DNA of 64,000 nucleotides, from NCBI GenBank assembly GCA_900751885.1, contig CAADTH010000029.1:62001-126000 (forward strand), read 5' to 3'. The DNA comes from Clostridia bacterium. Its GTDB lineage: Bacteria > Bacillota > Clostridia > UBA1381. The notes under the pieces are model-generated. The model made no database searches. It was not told where the DNA came from and saw nothing but the letters and a program-made list of their open reading frames with translations. Shown in pieces: positions 44,563 through 53,938 of this stretch; position 1 is the first letter of the stretch; every line of letters begins with the position of its first letter. The translations under genes were made by a program, and so were the position numbers.

Positions 44563-47004
44563 TTATTCCTGTGTCCGTATTCTGTCTATCAGGCTTTCCT
44601 TATGCACCCATCGGCTGGTCATCCATGTGATGAAAAGCTGTCCCAAGACCATCGCCAATGCCAGAAATACCGTTTCCCAAAGCGGATAATGATAGATATG
44701 GACATCCATAAAGTGCGTGTTTTTCGCATACAAGAACACCAGATAACCCAATAAATTTCCCACTACCACCGCACAGGCAAGCGTCCCGGCTGTAAAGACC
44801 ATTGACTCTCTTTGCAGCATACGCGTCAGCTGCCGGTTTGAAAGTCCCACTGCCTGTAAAATACCAAGCTCACGTTTTCTGGTGACAATGCTGGTAATCA
44901 TCGTATTCATCAGATTCATGAAACCAATAATTCCAATCATAACCAAAATTGCGTACACTGGATACTTTACAGTTTTCACTGCCAGCTCACCAATCTTCAT
45001 TTCCTCGTCAAACGAATACATACGAAAATACTGATTACTCTCCTCTATTTCCTTCAGCGCTTCTTTCACCTCGCTATATGCGCTCTTTTCTGCTGTAATA
45101 TACAGCCTTCCAGTTGGATTAATCTCGTGAATGAGTGCATCCGCCAAATCCTGCGGCATGGCAAACAGATAATCTCCTGTGGTGCCGCTCGCTGAAAGCA
45201 CCGCCTCAAATGATACTTTTCGATCCCCGTCATACAAGACAAATGAAATCCTGTCTCCAATCGAAAGCCCATACTCCTCAAAAAGGGTGTCATATTGGAA
45301 TACCACTGCATTTTCTTTTACCATCTTATCGTAATCCAGCTCACCACGCTGCAGCTCTTTTCTCATCTGGGGAATATCCTCTCTTGTAAATGTCGTGACA
45401 CCAACACGTCTGCCATCTTCAAACGCTCCATTGTGCGTCTGCGCCTCCGCGGCAATCACCACTCCCGACTCTACCTCTGTCACACCTGGAATTGCTTTGA
45501 TTTTAGAAACCATCTCATTCCCCAATAAATCCTGCTTTTGCAGAGAATCAATGTTATTTTCTGGATACACCTTGTCATTGTAGCTTTCTTTCAATCCTAA
45601 TGCAAAGTCCCCTTTTGGAATATTTCTCTGTGCAATATCACGTGGGTCCATGCTGTTGAGCACTCCCGCAAGTCCCATAAAGAGAACACAGCTCAGTCCC
45701 ATCGTGATAATCGTGACAGCTGTACGCTTACGGTTTCTGCTGAGATTTGCCCACGAAAGCCTGGAGATGGTTACTTCTTTATAGCCCTTTCTCTTTGCCT
45801 GCTTACCTGCCCCCTCTTCCTGATAACGGATTGCTTCGATTGGCGAAATTTTTGACGCCATACGCATCGGTTTGAAAAGTGACACGATAACCGTCAATAA
45901 CACTGCCGCAGTCACAATCAACGCCATCATAGGGGAAAACAATGAAACTGCCATTGCCTGATCCATTGTAACCTTTATAATCAGTGGAAACGCAATATAT
46001 GGAATGAGATACCCAAGCAGCAGCCCAATCGGAATCGCTATCAGACAAGTCATCATCCCTTCCAGGAACAAAATCCGCCGAATCTGCTTTTTCGATGCCC
46101 CCAGTGCTTTTAATTTTCCCAGCTCCTGCACATCCGTAATCACAGATACATAATAGATGCTATAAATCACAAGCCCCGCAAACAGCATAATCAAAAGCGC
46201 AATTACCGCCGCGCCGCTGATAACCTCCCAGCCCGGATCTGTCATGACAAACAGGTATTCTTTATTGAAGTTGATGTCATTTTCCTTTACGCCAATGTCC
46301 GATGCAATTTCTTTGATTTGTTCTGTAATCTGGTCGTAATTCATCTGGGCTTCATTTCTGACACGGATTGCCGCTGTAAAACGATGCTCCTCATCTGGTA
46401 TGTATCTGTCCAAAAGTGCCTTCGAAATCTGTGCGCCATATGCGATTCGTGAGTCGCTGACATCCATTTTAGAGATATCGCGCTGTGACATCAGTCCGAC
46501 AATCGTAAATTCCTTGGTGACAATTTCGCCGTCTCCGCCTGGACGAAAGGAAATTGTCACCGTTTCGCCCAGCCTTGCATTTGCGCCCAACCGCTCAAAA
46601 AATGCCGCCGGTCCTGTGATTTCATTCTCTGCCTCTGCCTGACGCCCTTCTATTAGGTTTCCATAGGCTGAAGTAATTTTTCCCACACGCTCCTGGGTAT
46701 GGTTCAGCATTCCATTCATTTTATCATAGATTACTGTGGCAAAAAGCTCACTTGTCTGGAGCGCTTCAATGTCCGCGTGATGCTGTAGTATCTGTGCTTG
46801 CTCCTTTGTGATGTCACGAAATACTGCATGTTGATTGCTTCCTGATTGTATCACCTGCTTTTTTTGCATATCAATCATTCCAACCACAGAGGTCGCCAAC
46901 GCCATGAGCATCATCGTTGTCAGAGTGATTGCAATTATGGTAAGGATTGTGCGGCTTTTGTGGTACATGATTCGGCTTTTCGCAATTTTTCCTACCGTTT
47001 TCAT
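44563..47004 (-). CDS. FtsX-like ABC transporter permease
   Basis: 813 residues with the duplicated MacB/FtsX plan. There is an N-terminal helix (about 15-38), a large external domain, three helices with the FtsX core (about 270-385), then a second helix near 425, a second external domain and three more helices at the C-terminus (about 690-800). It begins right after the ATPase stop. With the sensor kinase and regulator upstream it fits modules that sense and resist peptide antibiotics; the substrate is not known. Confidence 0.9.
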   Translation of the reverse strand: MKTVGKIAKSRIMYHKSRTILTIIAITLTTMMLMALATSVVGMIDMQKKQVIQSGSNQHAVFRDITKEQAQILQHHADIEALQTSELFATVIYDKMNGMLNHTQERVGKITSAYGNLIEGRQAEAENEITGPAAFFERLGANARLGETVTISFRPGGDGEIVTKEFTIVGLMSQRDISKMDVSDSRIAYGAQISKALLDRYIPDEEHRFTAAIRVRNEAQMNYDQITEQIKEIASDIGVKENDINFNKEYLFVMTDPGWEVISGAAVIALLIMLFAGLVIYSIYYVSVITDVQELGKLKALGASKKQIRRILFLEGMMTCLIAIPIGLLLGYLIPYIAFPLIIKVTMDQAMAVSLFSPMMALIVTAAVLLTVIVSLFKPMRMASKISPIEAIRYQEEGAGKQAKRKGYKEVTISRLSWANLSRNRKRTAVTIITMGLSCVLFMGLAGVLNSMDPRDIAQRNIPKGDFALGLKESYNDKVYPENNIDSLQKQDLLGNEMVSKIKAIPGVTEVESGVVIAAEAQTHNGAFEDGRRVGVTTFTREDIPQMRKELQRGELDYDKMVKENAVVFQYDTLFEEYGLSIGDRISFVLYDGDRKVSFEAVLSASGTTGDYLFAMPQDLADALIHEINPTGRLYITAEKSAYSEVKEALKEIEESNQYFRMYSFDEEMKIGELAVKTVKYPVYAILVMIGIIGFMNLMNTMITSIVTRKRELGILQAVGLSNRQLTRMLQRESMVFTAGTLACAVVVGNLLGYLVFLYAKNTHFMDVHIYHYPLWETVFLALAMVLGQLFITWMTSRWVHKESLIDRIRTQE

Positions 47005-47673
47005 CTATTTCACCACCCTGCCGTCCTCAATAACGATTGTCCTGTCCGCCATCTGCGCAATGGATTCATCATGTGTGATGACAACAAGCGTCTGCCCGTA
47101 TTTCTTTGCAGACAGCTTTAAAAGCGCCATCACTTCATCTCCCGTCCGGCTGTCAAGGTTTCCTGTCGGCTCGTCCGCCAAAATAATTGCTGGCTTTGCC
47201 GCCAATGCCCTTGCAATTGCCACCCTTTGCTGCTGACCGCCAGACAGGGTATTTGGAAGACTATCTGCCTTTTCGCTGAGTCCCAGCGTGTCAATAATAT
47301 CCGAGACAAACTGTTTGTCTACCTTTTTTTCATCAAGCCCAATTGGCAGTACAATATTCTCCCATATATTCAAAGACGGAATTAAATTGAATGCCTGAAA
47401 TACAAATCCAATTTTTCTTCTTCGAAACACCGCAAGCTTTTCCTCTGAACATGATGCGATGTTCTCTCCGTCTACCCACACCTCACCACATGTGGGATTG
47501 TCAAGTCCCCCTAAAAGATGCAACAGTGTGGACTTGCCAGAACCTGATTTTCCTACAATCGTGACAAACTCTCCGCGCATAATCTGAATATCAGTATGGT
47601 CGATTGCCTTTACTTGACTTTCTCCCTCTCCATAATACTTACAAAGCTCCTTGGTTTCTAGAATCGGCTTCAT
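47005..47673 (-). CDS. ABC transporter ATP-binding protein (LolD/MacB type)
   Basis: 222 residues, a single ABC domain. Walker A GKSGSGKST, signature LSGGQQQRVAIARAL, Walker B ILADEPTGNLD and the H-loop VITHD are all intact. The LLGGLDNPTCGEV and GEFVTIVGKSG segments are typical of the MacB/LolD/BceA subfamily. It powers the adjoining FtsX-like permease. AAGGGGAAC precedes the ATG. Confidence 0.95.
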   Translation of the reverse strand: MKPILETKELCKYYGEGESQVKAIDHTDIQIMRGEFVTIVGKSGSGKSTLLHLLGGLDNPTCGEVWVDGENIASCSEEKLAVFRRRKIGFVFQAFNLIPSLNIWENIVLPIGLDEKKVDKQFVSDIIDTLGLSEKADSLPNTLSGGQQQRVAIARALAAKPAIILADEPTGNLDSRTGDEVMALLKLSAKKYGQTLVVITHDESIAQMADRTIVIEDGRVVK

Positions 47674-47707
47674 TTCTTTGTTCCCCTTTCTCTCATTTCA
47701 TGCTTTG

Positions 47708-47763
47708 ATTATAACAGCCTATTCTTTCAATATGCTTACAAGAAGCCTTACACTTTTCTTACA
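47708..47763 (-). promoter_or_regulatory. Activated promoter with three response-regulator half-sites
   Basis: Minus-strand TGTAAG occurs three times, at 47763-47758, 47752-47747 and 47740-47735, with spacings of 11 and 12 bases. A TATAAT -10 (47713-47708) follows with no good -35 box. This is the layout of an OmpR-family activated promoter. The sites overlap the end of the kinase gene and precede the transporter genes. Confidence 0.55.
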
Positions 47764-48994
47764 ATCTAATTTGCAGGATAAACGTACTTCCCACATCCTG
47801 CTTTGATTGTACCATGATTGTACCGCCTTGTTTTTCGAGAATAGAGCGCGTGAGATAAAGCCCTACTCCTGTTCCCTCTGTCTGTTTTACCGCGCTGTCC
47901 GCTCCCCTGTAAAATCTACTAAAAATCTGGTTGTACTCATTTTTGGGGATTCCGACTCCCTCGTCGGAAATTTCAATCCGCACAAAGCTTACCATCGGCT
48001 GGACACTGATAGAAACCGTGCTTCCACAGGGGCTATATTTTACCGCATTATCCAAAACATTCATTACCGCCTCTGTTGTCCATTTTCTGTCGAGTGTAGG
48101 ATAGATATCCTCAAACGGCGTAGTTTCTATCTGAATTTGCTTTTTTCGCGCCCTTAAATAAATCCCCTCTACCGCTGTCTGTAAGATTCGCCGCAGGCTG
48201 GTCTTTTCCGGCGTAAGCTGTATCATTGCCGTCTCCATTCTGGAAATATTGACAAGCGAGCCTGCCAATGCCTCCAACTGGTCCATCTGCTTTTGGCTGC
48301 GTGCTAAAAATTCCTCTCTCTCCTCATCGGAATCAGCCTCCAGATACATGGAAAAACAAAGCTTCAATGCCGCAATTGGCGTTTTAAGCTGATGGGAAAT
48401 ATCCGTCACCAGCGCCTTGATGCTCTCTTCCTCTGCAATCATTTTCTCGTTTTTGATGTTACTACTGTTTCCCAGCTGTTTTAAGGTATCGCTGAGCTGA
48501 CCCAGCACCACCTCCCCTTTCCTCTCTGAAAGCGCCTCGTGTGATGTGCTAAATTGGTAGTTCTCCGACAAATACTGCTCCAGTACAGAGAGCACTCTCC
48601 TCAAATCGTTTTTCTTCTCCTTTTTGAGCCCAATCCATATCCCTGATGCAAGAGCGAGAAAAACAAGCGCAAACACTCCCACCGCAATTGCTGCTGTTTG
48701 AATCTGCTGTACATAAAAAGGATTCTCATTCATTTGCTGTCTGTCTGAATATCCATATTGCTTTAAACTATTTTCCCCTTCGTCTTTATCCACCTGCCCT
48801 TTCACCGCGTCCATAAAGGCTGCCTCAAGCTCCGGATGACCGGGAAGTACTGCTGTGGCGATACGTTGTACTGTCTCGATTTCATGTCCGTAAAGAACCT
48901 TTGCCATGCGATGATATTGTAGGTAAGAGAATCCGGCTGATATGGCAACGAAAAGACAGAGAAGCAAAAAAAGCGGTTGCCGCAGTGTTTTCAT
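47759..48994 (-). CDS. Sensor histidine kinase
   Basis: 411 residues. One membrane helix near the N-terminus (about 7-25), an external loop of about 70 residues and a second helix (about 102-122) precede the HisKA domain. The H-box is VTDISHQLKTPIAALK near residue 200; the N-box reads LDNAVKYSPCG, and G-boxes are EGVGIPK and GTGVGLYL. Its ATG overlaps the regulator stop by 4 bases. The small external loop fits kinases that sense at the membrane or through a partner transporter. Confidence 0.94.
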   Translation of the reverse strand: MKTLRQPLFLLLCLFVAISAGFSYLQYHRMAKVLYGHEIETVQRIATAVLPGHPELEAAFMDAVKGQVDKDEGENSLKQYGYSDRQQMNENPFYVQQIQTAAIAVGVFALVFLALASGIWIGLKKEKKNDLRRVLSVLEQYLSENYQFSTSHEALSERKGEVVLGQLSDTLKQLGNSSNIKNEKMIAEEESIKALVTDISHQLKTPIAALKLCFSMYLEADSDEEREEFLARSQKQMDQLEALAGSLVNISRMETAMIQLTPEKTSLRRILQTAVEGIYLRARKKQIQIETTPFEDIYPTLDRKWTTEAVMNVLDNAVKYSPCGSTVSISVQPMVSFVRIEISDEGVGIPKNEYNQIFSRFYRGADSAVKQTEGTGVGLYLTRSILEKQGGTIMVQSKQDVGSTFILQIRL

Positions 48995-49683
48995 TTTTTT
49001 TCACACTCCATTTCCCATATGTACCCAAGTCCCCGCACATTTTTAATATAAACTGGACTGGAAGGATTCGGCTCGATTTTCTCGCGGAGCCGGCGGATAT
49101 TGACTGCCACTGTATTTTCATCCAAAAAATCACTGTCCCCCTCCCAAATACAATCTAGCAGTTGATCCTTTGAGAGAATATGATTGGGATTTTGTACAAA
49201 GTAAGTGAGAAGCTTTTGCTCATTGCGCGTTAGGGATAAATACGCGCCGTCCTTCTTCACTCGCTTTTCCTCCAGATAGACAGTAAGCGCGCCGGATGTT
49301 ATCTGATGCACCTTTGGCACAGAGGTGCGGCGCATCATTGCATTCACTTTGGAGATGAGTACCATCAGGCTAAACGGCTTTGTGATATAATCGTCCGCCC
49401 CGGCTTCGTATCCATTGACCACATCCATCTCCGTATCAAGTGCGGTGAGAAACAAAAATAATACCGCACTCTTTTTTCGCACGCTTCGGCAAAAATCAAG
49501 TCCATTCCCATCAGGAAGTCCAATGTCACAAATCACAAGGTCAACCTGATTTGTTTCAAACAGCTTTGCTCCTTCACTGATTCTGTCTGCCGTATATACT
49601 GTGTAGCCTTCCTTTGAAAGCTTTAAGCTGATTCCTCGGTTCAAGCTCTCCTCGTCCTCTATCAATAAAATCGACTGATTCAT
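48991..49683 (-). CDS. OmpR/PhoB-family response regulator
   Basis: 230 residues. The receiver domain has acidic residues in LIEDEES, the phosphorylated Asp in VICDIGLPDGNG, and Lys in ITKPFS. The C-terminal winged helix (about 130-228) ends in TVAVNIRRLREKIE and VRGLGYIWEME, typical of OmpR/PhoB. GATAGGAG precedes the ATG. It probably binds the TGTAAG repeats upstream of the transporter genes. Confidence 0.95.
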   Translation of the reverse strand: MNQSILLIEDEESLNRGISLKLSKEGYTVYTADRISEGAKLFETNQVDLVICDIGLPDGNGLDFCRSVRKKSAVLFLFLTALDTEMDVVNGYEAGADDYITKPFSLMVLISKVNAMMRRTSVPKVHQITSGALTVYLEEKRVKKDGAYLSLTRNEQKLLTYFVQNPNHILSKDQLLDCIWEGDSDFLDENTVAVNIRRLREKIEPNPSSPVYIKNVRGLGYIWEMECEKK

Positions 49684-49779
49684 TTTCTCTCTCCTATCGC
49701 ATTAACATAACTTTATCCTTATGGGATTATCCCCTCTTGTTTTTCACGTTTTCTTGTAAGGCAAGCAAATACCGTTTCT

Positions 49780-49808
49780 ATTATATCGTACCAGCGTATT
49801 CTGTACAA
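49780..49808 (-). promoter_or_regulatory. Promoter of the two-component genes
   Basis: Minus-strand TTGTAC (49808-49803) and TATAAT (49785-49780) are spaced by 17 bases, about 95 bases upstream of the regulator start. No TGTAAG repeats were seen here. Confidence 0.7.
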
Positions 49809-49839
49809 GGCTGTCTTCACCTGGTGAAATATCTTCCAC

Positions 49840-49868
49840 TAAAAAAACGCGCTGTATGCGCGTTTTTT
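49840..49868 (-). terminator. Intrinsic terminator of the ABC exporter operon
   Basis: Minus-strand AAAACGCGC pairs with GCGCGTTTT around ATACA, followed by T residues. It begins at the stop codon of the second exporter gene. Confidence 0.85.
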
Positions 49869-51657
49869 AGTTCCCCATCCTGTATTTTTCTGCCTGCTTC
49901 AAAAACATTTCAGCGTATTTCCCATGTTTCTTCATAAGCTGTTCATGGGAGCCTTCCTCTATAATCGTTCCATTCTCCAACATATAAATCCGGTCTGCTA
50001 TGCAAGTGGTGGATAACCGGTGAGAGATAAAAATAACAGTCTTATCCTTTGCCGCCTCCAACATTGCCTGATTCAGCTTATATTCACTCACAGGGTCAAG
50101 CGCACTGGATGGTTCATCTAAAATTACAAAATCACATTCCTTATAAAACACTCTGGCAATCGCAATTTTTTGTGCCTCTCCTCCCGAAAGATTGATACCA
50201 TCATCACTGAATTCCCGCGTAAGTGGCGTATCGATGCCGAGCGGAAGTGTTTTTAGCTTGTCAGAAAATCCGCTTTTTTCAAGTGCCCAAATGATTCTTT
50301 CCCTGTCCTTCTTCTGTACAAAACCCATCGCCACATTTTCTGCGATTGTACCCGCAAACACCTGATAATCCTGAAATACCGCTCCAAATTTTGCGCGGTA
50401 ACTCTCTATGTCATACTTTTTAATATCGTTTCCGTCCAAAAAAATGCCACCCTCTTCTGCATCATATAAACGCATCAAAAGCTTTACCAACGTGGACTTT
50501 CCTGCTCCATTATAACCCACAACAGCAACTTTTTCTCTCGGATGAATCGTAAGATTAATATGGGAAAGGCTTCTTTTCTCTTCTCCAACATAGGAAAAAC
50601 TAACATCCTTTAACACAATCTTATTTCCCTCTCTCGGTACCATTTCTCCTGACTGCTTCTCAATTTTTGGACAGTACCGCAGGAATTTACGAAAGTTTTC
50701 AATATATAGGCTATGCTGGGCAAACTTCATTGTGAAATCAATAAACTGACTCAGTCTCCTCACCATACTGTTTGTACTGTTAATCAGTGCCATAACATCC
50801 CCAAACGAAAGGGTTTTCAATACCAACAGTTTGTATACAAGAAATACATAGAGAAAAAAGCTCAATACAATGTCCGACAAAACACTTCCTGTCGCCTGCA
50901 GGCGCGCAAGCTTTTTTCCTTCTGTGCGGTAGATATGCCTGATTTTCTCCATTGCTTTCCGAAACCGTTGGAATAACGTTTTATGAATGTTGGAAAGACG
51001 GATTTCTTTTGCATAGCTGTTTAAGTAAAATACTCTGGTTGTATATTTTACTTCGCGCTCAACCGGCTTAACAGTGTTGTCGACCGCATATTTTTTTGAA
51101 ATATGTTTCATGCTAAAAATCATCTCCACCGCAAGTCCGGCGGCGGCAAACAAAAACAGTGTCGAATCAAGCGAGACAATCACACCGCCCAAAAACAGAA
51201 TTTCAGAAAGCTTTGCCGTAAGCTCTAAAAATGTGTTGTAAACATCCTTCGCCCGCTGCTGTGCCTGTGATGCTGCCCAGACATAGTCTGTGTAAAACTG
51301 CGGCGTTTCATAATATGCGAGATCCATTCCTGCCGCTTTAGAAAATAGTTCCGCACGCATTTTGCCTTCCACCTTTATTTCTGCTGCCGGCGCCAGATAT
51401 TCCACGGAAATACATGCAAAAATTTGCCGAACAAGTATCACGAACGATACAAGCAATAAAAAACCAATAAGCTCTCGAATATCTCTTCTTTCTGACAAAG
51501 CGTCAAACACATACTTGACCGTAATTGGTCCCTGCAGTGTCCAGACAGCCGATACAAAAATCGTATAAATTGTCTGACTGATTGCATAGGCAGGCGCATA
51601 TTTAAAATAGTAGCGGAGCATAAAAAGATTGTTTTTTAAAATTTGTATCATTTTCAC
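49867..51657 (-). CDS. ABC exporter subunit, membrane plus ATPase domains (second)
   Basis: 596 residues: six membrane helices (about 20-320), then an ABC domain with Walker A GYNGAGKST, signature INLSGGEAQKIAIAR, Walker B FVILDEPSSALD and H-loop FISHRLST. This is the half-transporter plan of peptide, lipid or drug exporters. The start overlaps the stop of the first subunit by 4 bases, so the two form a heterodimer. No peptidase domain is present. Confidence 0.92.
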   Translation of the reverse strand: MKMIQILKNNLFMLRYYFKYAPAYAISQTIYTIFVSAVWTLQGPITVKYVFDALSERRDIRELIGFLLLVSFVILVRQIFACISVEYLAPAAEIKVEGKMRAELFSKAAGMDLAYYETPQFYTDYVWAASQAQQRAKDVYNTFLELTAKLSEILFLGGVIVSLDSTLFLFAAAGLAVEMIFSMKHISKKYAVDNTVKPVEREVKYTTRVFYLNSYAKEIRLSNIHKTLFQRFRKAMEKIRHIYRTEGKKLARLQATGSVLSDIVLSFFLYVFLVYKLLVLKTLSFGDVMALINSTNSMVRRLSQFIDFTMKFAQHSLYIENFRKFLRYCPKIEKQSGEMVPREGNKIVLKDVSFSYVGEEKRSLSHINLTIHPREKVAVVGYNGAGKSTLVKLLMRLYDAEEGGIFLDGNDIKKYDIESYRAKFGAVFQDYQVFAGTIAENVAMGFVQKKDRERIIWALEKSGFSDKLKTLPLGIDTPLTREFSDDGINLSGGEAQKIAIARVFYKECDFVILDEPSSALDPVSEYKLNQAMLEAAKDKTVIFISHRLSTTCIADRIYMLENGTIIEEGSHEQLMKKHGKYAEMFLKQAEKYRMGN

Positions 51658-53447
51658 TCTACCTGCTCCTCCCTATATTTCTCTGCTTGCATCAAAAACA
51701 TCTGGGCATATCTTCCACCCTTTTCCATCAGTTCACAGTGAGATCCTTCCTCAACAATCTCTCCATGCTCCAATAAGTAAATACTGTCTGCCATAATCGC
51801 GGACGACAAGCGGTGAGAAATAAAAATTACTGTTTTATTCTTGCATGCCTGCATCATATTTTCAAACAGCTCATACTCGCTGATTGGGTCAAGTGCGCTG
51901 GACGGCTCATCTAAAATTGCAATCGTGCTCTCTTTTGCAAAAACACGTGCTACCGCAAGCTTTTGAAATTCTCCTCCTGAGAGAATTGCACCGTCCTCAT
52001 CAAATTCTTTGGTCAAAATCGTATCCATACCATGCGGCAGTGACTGAATCTTTTCCATCAATCCGCTTGCACGTACTGCCTCCTCAGCACGTCGTTTATC
52101 CTCCTCATTTCGAGGAGGATACAATAAAACGTTTTCATACACGCTCGCCGCAAAAATTTGAAAATCCTGAAATACCGTACCATAACATCCTCTGTACTCA
52201 TCTATCTTATACTCCCTGATGTCCTTTCCATCAAGTTGTATCTGCCCATCCGTCACATCATACAACCGCATCAAAAGCTTCACCAGCGTGGATTTTCCTG
52301 CTCCATTGTGCCCCACAAATGCCACTTTGCTGTGGGGCGCAATGTCCAGCGTAATATCCTTGAGAACACGGTTTATTTGTCCCTCATAGGAAAAGGATAC
52401 CTGTTCCATATGAAGCCAACCTGTATTCCCTTTGGTGGAAATGGCATTAGGCGCATCCACCATGTTTGGCTGATATTCCAAAAATGTTCTGATATTTTCT
52501 ACATATAGTCCATTTTGATAAAAATCCATTGTCAGATATGAAATGTCGCGCACCAAATCACTCAAATTTGCTGCCGCATTCAAAATCGTTACGAGCGTCC
52601 CCAACTGATACGCATTATGCTTGAGATAGCGGTAAATAATCAAGCCTTGTACTGCGAGAAAAATAACAAATCCCATCACAAGCTCACGAAGAAATCGAAG
52701 CGCTGCGATTTTTTTGCTGTATCTTTTCGTGATATCTATCATTTGTTCAATCGCTTCTTCAAAGTGCTTGTAAATTGGTCCAAAAATTTTTCCCAGCCGC
52801 AACTCCTTTGCAAAATCCTGCAAATACACCACCCGATCTACATAATCTACCTGTCTGCGCCCCTTTGTCGTCTCATTATACCGCTCAAAGCGCCGGACGC
52901 TGTTTTTCTTATCAAGAAATAATACAACAACCGCTGGAATTAGAACAATCGGAAAGATAAGCGGCTCATATACCCCAATCACAGCGGCACTGGCAATTGC
53001 AGAAAGAATGATTGCAACCAGGTTGCTTACATTATTTAAAATCTGCGTCGCACGGGTGATAACCTCCTCGTTTGCCCTTGTATACTTGTTGTAAAACTCT
53101 GGGTTTTCATAACAAGATAAATCCACTCTAACCGCCTGCTTGTATACCTGACTGATGATGTACTCCTGAACTACCATGTCTTCCTTCATCTGAAATACGT
53201 CTGTATACCAGGAATGATACACAGAAACAGCCATCTGATATAGTAAAAATAAAAACAGAAATACTACCACACTTTGAAACGATCTCCCATATTCTATGGA
53301 ATCGACAATGAATTTCATAAAGTACAAGCTGTAGAACATCCATCCGCCAAAGTTTAAAATACTGTCTAAAAAACATAAAATAATGCGCAGAGGACTGGCG
53401 CGCCACACCATACGCAGTATGTATATATTATTTTGAATTGGTCGCAT
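51654..53447 (-). CDS. ABC exporter subunit, membrane plus ATPase domains (first)
   Basis: 597 residues with six membrane helices and a C-terminal ABC domain: Walker A GHNGAGKST, signature AILSGGEFQKLAVAR, Walker B AILDEPSSALD, H-loop FISHRLSS. GGGGAAGGG lies before the ATG. It is the first gene of a two-gene exporter operon whose transcript begins about 190 bases upstream, passes a 15-codon ORF and then a terminator. The substrate is unknown; a drug or peptide is likely given the leader. Confidence 0.92.
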   Translation of the reverse strand: MRPIQNNIYILRMVWRASPLRIILCFLDSILNFGGWMFYSLYFMKFIVDSIEYGRSFQSVVVFLFLFLLYQMAVSVYHSWYTDVFQMKEDMVVQEYIISQVYKQAVRVDLSCYENPEFYNKYTRANEEVITRATQILNNVSNLVAIILSAIASAAVIGVYEPLIFPIVLIPAVVVLFLDKKNSVRRFERYNETTKGRRQVDYVDRVVYLQDFAKELRLGKIFGPIYKHFEEAIEQMIDITKRYSKKIAALRFLRELVMGFVIFLAVQGLIIYRYLKHNAYQLGTLVTILNAAANLSDLVRDISYLTMDFYQNGLYVENIRTFLEYQPNMVDAPNAISTKGNTGWLHMEQVSFSYEGQINRVLKDITLDIAPHSKVAFVGHNGAGKSTLVKLLMRLYDVTDGQIQLDGKDIREYKIDEYRGCYGTVFQDFQIFAASVYENVLLYPPRNEEDKRRAEEAVRASGLMEKIQSLPHGMDTILTKEFDEDGAILSGGEFQKLAVARVFAKESTIAILDEPSSALDPISEYELFENMMQACKNKTVIFISHRLSSAIMADSIYLLEHGEIVEEGSHCELMEKGGRYAQMFLMQAEKYREEQVE

Positions 53448-53475
53448 CGTTTTCCCTTCCCCCCAATTTTTTATG

Positions 53476-53506
53476 AATAAAAAATACTGCCGGCAAAACC
53501 GACAGT
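53476..53506 (-). terminator. Terminator (attenuator) in the leader of the ABC exporter operon
   Basis: Minus-strand ACTGTCGG pairs with CCGGCAGT around TTTTG, followed by ATTTTTTATT. It lies between the 15-codon ORF and the first exporter gene. Its 5' arm contains TCGGTTTT, complementary to AAAACCGA inside the small ORF (53588-53581), so an antiterminator is possible. Confidence 0.8.
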
Positions 53507-53553
53507 ATCATACACATCCTGAAAAATATAAGTATACTTTTTCTCAAGTGAAA

Positions 53554-53601
53554 CTATGACATCCGGCCTTCTATTCTCTTTCGGTTTTCTCTTGCTGTCA
53601 T
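53554..53601 (-). CDS. 15-codon leader ORF
   Basis: The peptide is MTARENRKRIEGRMS, rich in Arg and Lys. A GGGGG ribosome site lies 8 bases before the ATG, and a consensus promoter is about 30 bases upstream. The position, between promoter and attenuator and upstream of a heterodimeric ABC exporter, resembles bmrB-bmrCD of B. subtilis, where translation of a leader peptide controls termination. The function here is inferred; the peptide product may be unimportant. Confidence 0.6.
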   Translation of the reverse strand: MTARENRKRIEGRMS

Positions 53602-53628
53602 TCGATTCACCCCCTGTTTGATTGTCTT

Positions 53629-53658
53629 ATTATATCTTATTTTAGATGATCCTGTCAA
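53629..53658 (-). promoter_or_regulatory. Promoter of the leader ORF and ABC exporter
   Basis: Minus-strand TTGACA (53658-53653) and TATAAT (53634-53629) are spaced by 18 bases, a near-consensus constitutive promoter. Constitutive start plus a downstream terminator fits control by attenuation. Confidence 0.85.
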
Positions 53659-53687
53659 GCTTTTAAGCGATTCGTTTATCCCATTAA

Positions 53688-53723
53688 AAAATAACCAATA
53701 GGAACGTTCCTATTGGTTATTTT
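53688..53723 (-). terminator. 36-bp perfect palindrome, terminator of the feo operon
   Basis: AAAATAACCAATAGGAA and its exact complement flank a central CG. On the minus strand it follows the last feo gene and ends in TTTTTT. Confidence 0.85.
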
Positions 53724-53765
53724 GGTTCTTTACAGCCAAAACAGTTTCTTTATGAAAAAACAAAT

Positions 53766-53924
53766 CTATCTTTGTTTTTTATTTGTTTTTATACTTAACT
53801 TCTGAGCACAGCCCGGACAATTTTCACAGCCTCCACCACAGCCACAGCCCTTTTTCTTCACGATATGCCGCACTGCCAAAGCGAATAATACAAGCAGAAT
53901 TGCACCAATTATAATAGTCGCCAT
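53766..53924 (-). CDS. FeoB-associated Cys-rich membrane protein
   Basis: 52 residues: one N-terminal membrane helix (ATIIIGAILLVLFALAV), a basic stop-transfer (RHIVKKK) and a Cys/Gly-rich tail GCGCGGGCENCPGCA with five cysteines. Small proteins of this plan follow feoB in many Firmicutes and are thought to help FeoB, perhaps handling ferrous iron at the membrane. GGGAGG lies before the ATG. It starts 14 bases after the feoB stop. Confidence 0.85.
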   Translation of the reverse strand: MATIIIGAILLVLFALAVRHIVKKKGCGCGGGCENCPGCAQKLSIKTNKKQR

Positions 53925-53938
53925 CGTATCTCCTCCCT

